Below, piece after piece: positions 1 to 9,636 of a DNA stretch of 64,000 bases (position 1 is its first letter; every line of letters starts with the position of its first letter). Below the pieces are notes generated by a model. That model did not search any database. It saw nothing but the letters and a program-made list of their open reading frames with translations, and was not told where the DNA came from. Position numbers and translations under genes: made by a program. Location of the stretch: the NCBI RefSeq assembly GCF_037975245.1, contig NC_092582.1, positions 7,543,001 to 7,607,000 on the forward strand. Reading direction: 5' to 3'. This DNA is from Apostichopus japonicus. Taxonomy: Eukaryota > Echinodermata > Holothuroidea > Aspidochirotida > Stichopodidae.

Positions 1-1564
1 AATGATGCGTCTCATCATTTATTCCGCCTAGATTTCGACTGACTCTTTTCAAAATTGCGACTGCTTACTCATTGTTTTGACTTTTTGGTTTACTTTCTAT
101 CAATTTCTATCAAAGTTTCGACAGTTTTATCTGAAGCTTCGACTACCTTGTCTCAAACTTTTTCACTTTTGTGTTGTTGTTTTTTATAATTCGGACTTGT
201 TCCTCAAATACCCCTGTGGTTTGACTATGTTGCCTTTAAATGTCATATTTTCCTAAAATGTCTACTTTTTGCTCAAACCTTCGACGTTGTTTGTCGAAAG
301 TTGAAAATATTTGATCTCGAAATATAAACTTTTTACCTTGAGAAATAATGATATTTCATAGTTTTGTAATGTCATCAAAAATGTTGACTTTCAATAAATA
401 AAAAATAATTGACTGAACATCGAATTTTCCAGAATATAACATAAACAATTCGAAGGATTATGGGGCATAAGAAACGAAACGCTATCGTTTGATTGCCTGG
501 TGCTCTTTCTAAGCACCCAACTGAATGATCTGCTACTAAAGTGAAGTTTATCAATATAGTTGAATTAATGAGAGTGCATACTTCTGCGGAATTGCTTCAT
601 AATAAAATGGCAATATTTTTAACATATGGCCAACTGAAAAATAGTCATTTTGTTAAAAATTGTTAGTAAATGTACAAAGAGAACTTCAACTTTGTTTGCC
701 ATGTGTTTGGTACACCATAAGTACCAGTAGTGTAGCCCATCATGTCGCTAACACCATCTATATGGCTTTAAACATTTAGGCATAAGTTTTTTTTGGTATA
801 TAAGTAAGGAATTTTGCTACAGTGCTTTACAAACATGGAGAGAGGTTACAACTTTACATTACCTCATTTACCAAGTTTGTTTTTTTTGAGAAAGTATACA
901 TACAAAGGCAACATAAATTTGTTCTAATGAATCCACGTTGTTTATTAAACGCCTAAAGGAACACGCAGGTATTTTGTAAACAATTGTTGGAACTTAATAT
1001 AAAGTATGTAGACAATCCTCATAGCTTAATGAGGCCTGAAGGCTCTTAATCTGTCCCAATCGTCAAACTTGCCCTATTTGTCTTTAAAATTGACATAATC
1101 TCTGAAGTGTGATCATGTGTCTTCGTTATACAACTGAACATTGATTTCAACTATATATGTGGGGGTTCTCATTGCATCTTTGAAAAATAATAATTATACA
1201 ATGAAACAAAAAACGAAGACAGTTCGAGGTGTTGTCAATGTATGATGTCATAAATTATTCTGTGGGGAGGACTGAAGTATACGTCTGCCCACTCACTGTT
1301 TTCAAGAAGTTATGAACTCCATTGTTGAGTGAGATTACTCAATTGGATATTCTTTACATTAACCAAAATAGTTTCAGACAATCAAGTGATGATAACGGGC
1401 CTCATAATCCGTCAAATTTGTCATGTTCATATTTTCGAGATTTTGTTAGAACGAGTAAAATTAACCAATTAAGCCATTTTAAATATCAGCAATATCACAT
1501 GTAATGGTCGTCAAGACGGGCAAGTGGCAAAGTGGCGCTATTTCATTTATTAGCAATAGAATGT
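1..1564. other. Unannotated AT-rich flank
   Basis: No gene, RNA or mobile element is recognisable here. The first 310 bases are pyrimidine-rich and repeat TTCGAC/TTTGACT-like words loosely (around 34, 57, 77, 115, 137, 223 and 280) without a clean period, so I treat this as low-complexity sequence. The only open frame of note (1322-1504, 60 codons) has no recognisable motif and is probably chance. Confidence 0.6.
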
Positions 1565-1572
1565 GACCTACG
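1565..1572. repeat. Left 8-bp target-site duplication of the P-like transposon
   Basis: GACCTACG lies directly outside the left terminal inverted repeat. The identical 8-mer lies directly outside the right one at 5785-5792. An exact 8-bp duplication abutting both ends of a perfect inverted repeat is the standard footprint of cut-and-paste insertion. Eight bases is the length made by P and hAT superfamily transposases. Confidence 0.85.
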
Positions 1573-1603
1573 CAGAGCCGTATATAGAGAGAGTTTGGCC
1601 AAC
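1573..1603 (+). repeat. Left 31-bp terminal inverted repeat
   Basis: This starts CAGAGCCGTATATAG and ends TTTGGCCAAC. It is the exact reverse complement of 5754-5784. It contains a TATATA core, which could act as a TATA box, but no transcript can be shown from the sequence. Confidence 0.85.
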
Positions 1604-1654
1604 CATGTAACCGATTTGGATTGGTCGAGAGGGAAAACGCCCACACAGGGTGGT

Positions 1655-1670
1655 AAAATAGGTCCACTTG
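1655..1670 (+). repeat. Left subterminal inverted repeat
   Basis: AAAATAGGTCCACTTG matches the reverse complement of 5701-5716 at 15 of 16 positions. It lies 82 bp in from the left end of the transposon. P elements carry short subterminal inverted repeats in comparable positions; a transposase-binding role is inference. Confidence 0.6.
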
Positions 1671-1884
1671 AAAACTTTTTAGCAGGCGACACGCATACTC
1701 ACAGTGTATAGACTATCGTTTGTGTACACGAAAAAGTACGAAATTATGAAAGAAATGGTGCTGGGGATGCTGCAATCGGTCAGAACATGGATATTGTTGT
1801 TTGATTTTCCGACTGACCATAAAAGAAGAGGAATTTTTTGGAAGTAGAAAGAACAAGATGGAGATCTAATGAAAAAAAGTCTGT

Positions 1885-2560
1885 GTAGCCTAGGCCCATA
1901 CTAGCCATAGGCCCTAGTGTAATACGAGTAATGTACAAGCAATGCGAGAATTTTACGTTCAGACTGGTTTCTGTAATTACATGCATGGCTATTCTCTCTC
2001 GTTTTACGATCCACAAATTCGATTTCATTATGCCAGCTCTTCTAATCATAGGCATGGCAGTTTCAGTCGCACATATAGTTATCCTAATTCCTAGTTATTG
2101 TATGCCTAGGCTATGCCTAGCCTAAAAAAGTATCACTTTTAGTTTAATGTAAAAGGGTGGGCTAGCCTCTAGGCATCACGTAAAGCCCTAATCCTTAGTT
2201 AAGCCTGAAGCATAAGTTAAGCCTGGGCTTAGACCTGGACCATTCTTGCTATTACTACAACTGTTATAGTACATTACATAATATGGCACAGTATAAGGCC
2301 CAATTAAACTAGGTCTATGGAAAACAAAGTAGCCTAGGCCTAAACTAGTTAGGCTAGGTCTATACTCATTGGCAACTTGTGGGTTGTGTACACATACAGG
2401 CCTAATTCTATAGACCCTTTTAGTATGCCATAAACAAGTGCCCAAATGGTTAAATGATCTTGGTTTGTGTTGTCAGCATTGGCCTAGCCTTTTTAGGCTA
2501 ACATGAATTCAGCCTAATATTTTCTTCTTCAAAAGTATAGCCTAGGCCTTGGTTTAATTT
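1885..2560. repeat. AGGCCTA/TAGGCT-rich low-complexity tract
   Basis: The words TAGCCTAGGCC, AGGCCTA and TTAGGCTAG recur on both strands throughout this stretch, for example near 1888, 2105, 2163, 2330, 2350, 2400, 2485 and 2540. There is no fixed period, so it is not a tandem array. A short similar patch is present near 5320-5400. It contains no convincing coding sequence. Confidence 0.5.
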
Positions 2561-3129
2561 GGATGCAGTCAACTATCATTTATCAAAGTTGCATCAGTAC
2601 CTCCTTATTCCCTTAATTGACACCCACATTGACGATTGAAGTTAAAAAAATCTTTTTAAATTATCTTTAGACAGTAAATTTTAACTCCCTGAATTTCAGG
2701 ACTTTTTTTACAAATCAAAGGTGACATGTGCTCTGAAGAAAAACTCCTAACATAAAAAGCCACAGATAGCAGACTGTGATAAAGACAAACCTGGTGAGTG
2801 ACTACTAGACTGAAATCCAGTTCCTGCAACCACAGCAATAAAGTCTTTGTTTTAATCAATGCACTTGTGTGTTTGAAACTTTCAAATGGACACTCAATGG
2901 CAGTTGGTTAAGATATAAGGTTTTACCTTCATCATGGAGAGTTGAAGGGAATCTGCCTCATCATCTGAATAATGGACTCAAGGATAGCAACAAATCATGA
3001 TTGGATAATGATTTTGAGCAAGTAAATATCTGGCAATTTGAAAGTTTGTATTATTTTTTTACATATTATTTAAGCTGTTTATCTCACACACAAGCAAATG
3101 ATCAAGTGACAACAACCGATGCAGTATAT

Positions 3130-3491
3130 TTAAAGGTATTGAAGACTTGCCCTAAACCGCATGCCGCGCTCTGAAAAAGTTTACTTTCCGTTGCTTGCAA
3201 GTGAAGTTTTTTTGTGTCGCTACAAAATGCAGACAGTAATGAAACCTGATACCTTGTTATCTTTTATCTAGACCTGAGATGTCCACGCTGCTATGTGCAC
3301 TGTGTTGTGGGTATTGACTGTGATGTTTGTATTGACTGTACACTAATGTCTATTTACAGATGGTAGCAAGCTGTGTGTGTATTTTCTGGGATCAATGGTG
3401 GTGTCTAACACTTCTGTTACACCGCATTCGAAACTAGGTCAGATAACCGGCATGAGACGTTTCTTTGTGCGGGAGTCTCCACACCCTTTAA
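3130..3491. mobile_element. Putative MITE with TTAA at both ends, nested in the P-like element
   Basis: TTAA occurs at 3130-3133 and 3488-3491. Inside these, the left end (AGGTATTGAAGACT) and the reverse complement of the right end (AGGGTGTGGAGACT) match at 10 of 14 positions. Looser similarity, including CATGCCG, continues inward. The interior is non-coding and more GC-rich than its surroundings. TTAA duplications are typical of piggyBac-type elements, but the ends do not clearly match that family. TTAA is also part of the symmetrical end sequence, so the duplication is not proven. Confidence 0.35.
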
Positions 3492-3780
3492 GGAGAAGTA
3501 TTTATATCCCATTAATAGAGAAAGAATTATGTTTCAATTGGTAGCATGCAACTTAAAATTTTGCAAACATTAGATACAATCAAACAATAACAAGGTTCAT
3601 TTACAAAGTAATCTACTGCCCTTTATTTCACATTAGTCTGTCACATCAGAAGGTCACAGCTTTCAATAATTATACAAACAAATTCTCTTGATGGGTGCTT
3701 CGTTAGATTCCTGCAATTTTCAAGTTTATCAATGTAATAAGTTCTGAATGTGGCAATGTGGAGAAGCTTTGGGATAATCT

Positions 3781-4315
3781 GTGGATAAGACTGCCAGACT
3801 ATCAACAAGATTCCACATCCATGCAACTCCAACTGCTTCCTTCACCTCCTTGCAGATGTACCACATGTCCATAAAAAAGTCAGCATTGGTTAATGTAATT
3901 AAAATCTGGCTTCCTCCTGAGCTGGCAAATACACATGAATTGTCAAGTACAGAGGTCAGTGTGAAACCACTGAAAGATCTTCTCAGCTTTCAAGAAAACA
4001 AAGACTTGAAGCCAAATTGACAGAGGCCACACTGATACCATTCCACTCTCACACACACTTCATTTTGCTTCTGCGATGCAGTGGCTGGTAGACTGTGAGG
4101 GTCACCCAATGGATGTTTTAACAACTGCCTGGTTTATAGAGCTCTGCAACAGGTAATTCATCCTAATGTCTAGTCGTCATCCTGTCATGGCCTTGAGCAA
4201 GTTGAACCCACTTCAACACAAAGCAGCTATTGAATTCTTGTCTAGGTACTGTCAAATCCACATCACCATCATTGTTGGTTCCAGCTACGCTGACCATGAT
4301 AAAAGAGTACAATGA
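3781..4315 (+). pseudogene. Broken P-element/THAP9-like transposase fragment
   Basis: The clearest part is in one frame from 4049 to 4315. It reads through a FASAMQWLVD segment, then TTAWFIELCNR, a TAA stop at 4154-4156, then FILMSSRHPVMALSK and about 35 more codons to a TGA at 4313-4315. The pattern 'T-A-x-F-I-E ... N-R-[stop]-F-x-L-M-S-S-R' resembles the segment of P-element/THAP9-type transposases in which a Trp-Phe pair precedes a short N/S-S-R motif, so the stop may replace the Trp codon. Upstream, an open frame from 3781 to 4020 (ending in LSFQENKDLKPN) probably joins it through one or two frameshifts between about 4010 and 4050. No start, THAP zinc-binding domain or complete RNase H-like triad is visible. 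The family call rests on remembered motif spacing; the coding decay is directly visible. Its place inside a transposon with P-like ends supports it. Confidence 0.45.
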
Positions 4316-4960
4316 GGGTTTTTTAATTCACCCAACAGAGCTTGCATTCCAGTACCTTTGGGCAGCTGAAAAGATATTCAGAAATTGTTATATATGAGTG
4401 TGTTTGTATGCATGCATATGTGTGATTTTCTTGCTTTACAGAACAGCTCCATTTTGATAAGCTATGTAACGTGGAAACCTGCCAATCATATGTTTGAAAT
4501 AGGACAGGCTGAAACGATTCTTAAATGGAAAGCTTAACGACTTCTTGCATTTTTATACATCACTGTTCAGGTAAGGCCAGTAAGGGCAGTATGAAGAATA
4601 AGTAACAATTAATAATTATCACTATGGCCATTTGCTGTCTGCATAATAACAAACTGAATGATGTCATCAGCCCTGTGCTCAGTTGACAACACTGACAAGT
4701 AGGCACACTATGTCAGTGTGATCCATGAAACCTTATTAAGGACATGACCTTATAGTATATATGTTAATGGAAAACACATAAGCTACAACATACACCAGTC
4801 TTCAGTTGTTGCAGGTTTTTTTTTTTTTCTCGACAGACCCATTCAATCTGTTGCACCTACTATAGCCTAGTACTACATTCCTGAGAAATTAACACCACAA
4901 TATCAGTCTTAGGTTTGCCCACAGACTCCCAACTATTGCTAACTCCTACACTCAAGTATA

Positions 4961-5290
4961 TAGTTTAGTTTAGTAGAAAAAAAGACCAGGAGAGACATTC
5001 AAGTCCCCATGAAGAACCCTTAGGCTATATGAGAGGAATAAAACCGAGGCCATCAAATGTCATACCCAATTACAATGCTTAATGTACTCATCCAAAGTAT
5101 TCTTAAACCCATTCATACTACTTGCAATCAACCTTCTCAGGCAAACCATTCCATCCATTCACAACCCTTGTATAAGTTGTATTAGACTTTAGAGAAAAAG
5201 TTATGCCGAATATTAATCCTACTATGTAACTTCTGGAGTTTAATACAATGACCTCTGGTACAACTACTTTTTGGCAAACCTGAAAAGATC
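4961..5290 (-). pseudogene. 3' end of a dead LINE: reverse transcriptase C-terminal fragment
   Basis: Read on the minus strand, this gives RGHCIKLQKLHSRINIRHNFFSK, then a stop and frameshift near 5170, then VNGWNGLPEKVVASSMNG-like residues followed by FKNTLDEYIKHCNW. Charged 'RGH...K...R.N.R..FF' followed by 'VN.WN.LP..VV.A.S.N.FK..LD' is the hallmark C-terminal segment of many CR1/Jockey-type non-LTR retrotransposon proteins. After the coding part comes a short untranslated tail ending in a repeat of ACTAA-type units (plus-strand TAGTTTAGTTTAGTA at 4961-4975), which is LINE-like. It is heavily 5'-truncated and inactive. It lies inside the P-like transposon and is not close enough by eye to call a copy of the LINE at 49377. 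Confidence 0.75.
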
Positions 5291-5700
5291 AGTGAAGCAT
5301 AAATTGTCATTTTATGTGTAGGCCTACTTCATTTAATTGAAGGATCTATTAATGTAGGCCTGATGCTATAGTTGTGCGTCTGTAATCTAGCCTAGCCAGG
5401 ACTGTGATGTGTGCTTTTCGTTTGTATGACTAAAGTAGGACTAGTAGTATGAGGCGTAAAATAAAACAAGTGTAATGACAGGTTTTCAGCTAGTTTTCTA
5501 TGCATTTCAGGTGTGAAGATAAACGTAAATGTCATTAACTAACGCATACTCTAATTCATTACCTGATATCCATTTTGTTCCTCGTATGCCTGTCAAAATC
5601 TGACATTCTGGGTCGCTTCGTTTGTTCGCAACGAGCACAGTGTGCAAAGCTGCTATATATTGTGTGTGGTGTTTTTCGTGTTTCGCGCAACTGGTAACGA

Positions 5701-5716
5701 CAACTGGACCTATTTT
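5701..5716 (-). repeat. Right subterminal inverted repeat
   Basis: CAACTGGACCTATTTT is the reverse complement of the left subterminal repeat (1655-1670) with one mismatch. It lies 68 bp in from the right end of the transposon. Confidence 0.6.
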
Positions 5717-5753
5717 GATGCCCATGGTTTGCGTGTGACGTCACAAATCGCCA

Positions 5754-5784
5754 GTTGGCCAAACTCTCTCTATATACGGCTCTG
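5754..5784 (-). repeat. Right 31-bp terminal inverted repeat
   Basis: This is the exact reverse complement of 1573-1603. It ends ...ATACGGCTCTG and is followed at once by GACCTACG (5785-5792), the second copy of the 8-bp target duplication. Confidence 0.85.
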
Positions 5785-5792
5785 GACCTACG
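5785..5792. repeat. Right 8-bp target-site duplication
   Basis: GACCTACG is identical to 1565-1572 and abuts the right terminal inverted repeat. Confidence 0.85.
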
Positions 5793-6923
5793 GACATGCA
5801 CACGCCCTCACTTTGGCATCCAAGATGTCCCTTGGCGGGTTTCTTTGTTTGTAAATATAGCATGACGCGCCGCGCAAATTTATTCTGTTATCAAGATATG
5901 CAACTTTAATATATGGGGAATTTCTAGAATGCTCCTTAATCACTTGATTTTAACGTTGACCCTTCATGGATTCTCAGAAATGTACCAGAAAATGAATAGG
6001 TATTGCAAACATATATAAGCCTGTCGTGGTGGGTATCTGACAAAAAATATATAAAGCATTGGCCCTGTTATTTACTTTTCCTTGTGCTTTGTCAATTAAG
6101 TTGTATTGACTTTTTTTACTGCAAGATTCTTTCGTTATATGGTTGTCGCCGGTGGTAAATCCTTAGTAATATAGCTGTTATTTCTGTATATATTTTCGCC
6201 GCCCTACTCTTTTTCAGAACAAAACTGTTATCAAACTATATGTGTACGAAAACACCATAGACCCTTGGATGATATGAATGACATCTGAGTATTAAACAGC
6301 CTAGTATCATACAATAAAAAGAACTATTATGTAACCATAGAAACACCCCTCGAAGCTCAATATACTTTGCATTTATATCTCCTCAATATTAATAATGATA
6401 GTCATCGGTATGGTTTGAATCGGGTGGATAGACAATAGCCTATTTCGGAGAACCATTGAAGCATGAAGGAAAACTTTTTCACGCCAAGTGTATCACAGTG
6501 ACTCGTGTAAAACTTTCGTAGTTCGTCTTGTTAAGTCCATAGGAACATAAAACACCCTCAACCTCACCGATATGTGTATGGCGTTAAACTGGGTTTGTCA
6601 ATAAAGTACGGTAACAACACTGGCACAAAGATCTTTGGAACTTTTTTCTTAAGTTAAAACTACCGACCTGTTTTCGTAACGATGAAATTAATCTTCATGC
6701 TTAAATGTTCATTCAATTATTTTGTCAATCATTTAGTTCCAGCAATAACAAACATTTGCATAAATGTTAGCATTAACAAAGTACATAGGCCTATGTCAAT
6801 GATACCACACATGTGTTAGTTTTATCATTACTTATTGCTCATTATCGTGCGGTAATGCCGAAAGGTAGACAAAAAGCTAGATGCATATAATAAATGTATT
6901 GTTCTGGGAAAGCAATCCTTACA
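5793..6923. other. Unannotated interval between the P-like element and the satellite
   Basis: This is AT-rich sequence without a recognisable gene, RNA or repeat. No open frame of useful length lies fully inside it. The satellite begins abruptly at its right end with the words GGACGCAATCTAC. Confidence 0.6.
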
Positions 6924-7180
6924 GCGGACGCAATCTACTCGTAATGTACTCACTCGAGCCTGGTTGGACTAGAAGGAACAAAAATGCGACCAGGCGAGGG
7001 CATATACCCGTAACACGTAGCCTTGAGACATCATATTCACGTTAACAACTCTCCTATGGCGTAATCACTGCAATTGCCTATAGCAGATCGGAAATAGCTA
7101 TTTATTGACCGTGGAAATGGTTTCCCTAGTGTATTTATTTACAAATCATCATACATATTTACAAATTATCCCCGAAATCA
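6924..7180 (+). repeat. Diverged left-edge monomer
   Basis: The first monomer differs from the interior consensus at many sites: for example TACTCGTAATGTACT for TACACGTAATAATGCT, and GGTTGGACTAGAAGG for GTTTGTGCTTGAAGG. It has lost about 30 bp between TATGGCG and GTAATCACTGC. The next monomer is already near-consensus. This sharp drop in identity at the border is typical of a satellite edge that escapes homogenisation. Confidence 0.85.
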
Positions 7181-7204
7181 GCGTCTAATTTGTCCCTTAT
7201 GGAC

Positions 7205-9636
7205 GCAATCTACACGTAATAATGCTCACTCGAGCCTGTTTGTGCTTGAAGGAACAAAAATGCGACCAGATAATGGCATATACCCCTAAACAGTAGCCTT
7301 CAGATAGCATTTACACGTAAACAATTCCGCTTTGGCGATTGCATAGCTTCGACATAGATGACGTAATCACTGCAATTGCCTATAGCAGATCGGTAATAGC
7401 TATTTTATGACCGTGGAAATGGTTTCCCTAGTGTATTTATTTACAAATCATCATACATATTTACAAATTATCCCCGAAATCAGCGTCTAATTCGTCCCTT
7501 ATGTACGCAATCTACACGTAATAATGCTCACTCGAGCCTGTTTGTGCTTGAAGGAACAAAAATGCGACCAGATAATGGCATATACCCCTAAAAAGTAGCC
7601 TTCAGATAGCATTTACACGTAAACAATTCCGCTATGGCGATTGCATAGCTTCGACATAGATGACGTAATCACTGCAATTGCCTATAGCAGATCGGTAATA
7701 GCTATTTTATGACCGTGGAAATGGTTTCCCTAGTGTATTTATTTACAAAACATCATACATATTTACAAATTATCCCCGAAATCAGCGTCTAATTCGTCCC
7801 TTATGTACGCAATCTACACGTAATAATGCTCACTCGAGCCTGTTTGTGCTTGAAGGAACAAAAATGCGACTAGATAATGACATATACCCCTAAAAAGTAG
7901 CCTTCAGATAGCATTTACACGTAAACAATTCCGCTATGGCGATTGCATAGCTTCGACATAGATGACGTAATCACTGCAATTGCCTATAGCAGATCGGTAA
8001 TAGCTATTTTATGACCGTGGAAATGGTTTCCCTAGTGTATTTATTTACAAATCATCATACATATTTACAAATTATCCCCGAAATCAGCGTCTAATTCGTT
8101 CCTTATGGACGCAATCTACACGTTATAATGCTCACTCGAGCCTGTTTGTGCTTGACGGAACAAAAATGCGACCAGACAATGGCATATACCCCTAAAAAGT
8201 AGCCTTCAGATAGCATTTACACGTAAACAATAGCGGCTTTGGCGATTGTATAGCTTCGACACGAAGGATAGATGACGTAATCACTGCAATTGCCTATAGT
8301 CGATCGGAATTAGCTATTTATTGACCGTGGAAATGGTTTCCCCAGTGTAGCTATTTACAAAACATCATACATATTTACAAATTATCCCCGAAATCAGCGT
8401 CTAATTCGTCCCTTATGTACGCAATCTACACGTAATAATGCTCACTCGAGCCTGTTTGTGCTTGAAGGAACAAAAATGCGACCAGATAATGGCATATACC
8501 CCTAAACAGTAGCCTTCAGATAGCATTTACACGTAAACAATTCCGCTTTGGCGATTGCATAGCTTCGACATAGATGACGTAATCACTGCAATTGCCTATA
8601 GCAGATCGGTAATAGCTATTTTATGACCGTGGAAATGGTTTCCCTAGTGTATTTATTTACAAATCATCATACATATTTACAAATTATCCCCGAAATCAGC
8701 GTCTAATTCGTCCCTTATGTACGCAATCTACACGTAATAATGCTCACTCGAGCCTGTTTGTGCTTGAAGGAACAAAAATGCGACCAGATAATGGCATATA
8801 CCCCTAAAAAGTAGCCTTCAGATAGCATTTACACGTAAACAATTCCGCTATGGCGATTGCATAGCTTCGACATAGATGACGTAATCACTGCAATTGCCTA
8901 TAGCAGATCGGTAATAGCTATTTTATGACCGTGGAAATGGTTTCCCTAGTGTATTTATTTACAAAACATCATACATATTTACAAATTATCCCCGAAATCA
9001 GCGTCTAATTCGTCCCTTATGTACGCAATCTACACGTAATAATGCTCACTCGAGCCTGTTTGTGCTTGAAGGAACAAAAATGCGACTAGATAATGACATA
9101 TACCCCTAAAAAGTAGCCTTCAGATAGCATTTACACGTAAACAATTCCGCTATGGCGATTGCATAGCTTCGACATAGATGACGTAATCACTGCAATTGCC
9201 TATAGCAGATCGGTAATAGCTATTTTATGACCGTGGAAATGGTTTCCCTAGTGTATTTATTTACAAATCATCATACATATTTACAAATTATCCCCGAAAT
9301 CAGCGTCTAATTCGTTCCTTATGGACGCAATCTACACGTTATAATGCTCACTCGAGCCTGTTTGTGCTTGACGGAACAAAAATGCGACCAGACAATGGCA
9401 TATACCCCTAAACAGTAGCCTTCAGATAGCATTTACACGTAAACAATAGCGGCTTTGGCGATTGTATAGCTTCGACACGAGGGATAGATGACGTAATCAC
9501 TGCAATTGCCTATAGCCGATCGGAATTAGCTATTTATTGACCGTGGAAATGGTTTCCCCAGTGTAGCTATTTACAAAACATCATACATATTTACAAATTA
9601 TCCCCGAAATCAGCGTCTAATTCGTCCCTTATGTAC
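7205..9636 (+). repeat. Higher-order repeat: two copies of a 4-monomer, 1216-bp unit (3A+1B)
   Basis: Rare variants recur exactly 1216 bp apart: CCTAAACAGT at 7285 and 8501, TAGATAATGACAT at 7871 and 9087, and GTGTAGCTAT at 8345 and 9561. 1216 equals three A monomers plus one B. Unit borders are approximate. Confidence 0.88.

Larger units (their letters stand above)
1573..5784. mobile_element. Degraded P-superfamily-like DNA transposon, 4,212 bp
   Basis: The interval is bounded by 31-bp inverted repeats that are identical at the two ends (1573-1603 and 5754-5784; outer bases CAGAGCCGTATATAG). These are flanked by an exact 8-bp duplication, GACCTACG. A second inverted pair of 16 bp (15 matches) lies 82 and 68 bp in from the ends (1655-1670 and 5701-5716). 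Terminal repeats near 31 bp, subterminal inverted repeats and 8-bp target duplications are the known architecture of P elements. A broken transposase-like stretch inside (3781-4315) fits that family. hAT also makes 8-bp duplications and its ends often start CAG, so hAT is the main alternative. The interior is dead: the coding stretch has frameshifts and a stop, and it also holds a MITE-like insert and a LINE fragment. Perfect ends with a ruined interior suggest a copy moved by a transposase supplied from elsewhere. Confidence 0.72.

Noticed and set aside
5507-5801. Overlapping minus-strand frames of 72 and 80 codons, and the plus frame 5642-5854
   Set aside because: They cross or overlap the right terminal inverted repeat of the P-like element and show no family motif. 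The similar peptide near 1479-1667 arises from the matching left inverted repeat.
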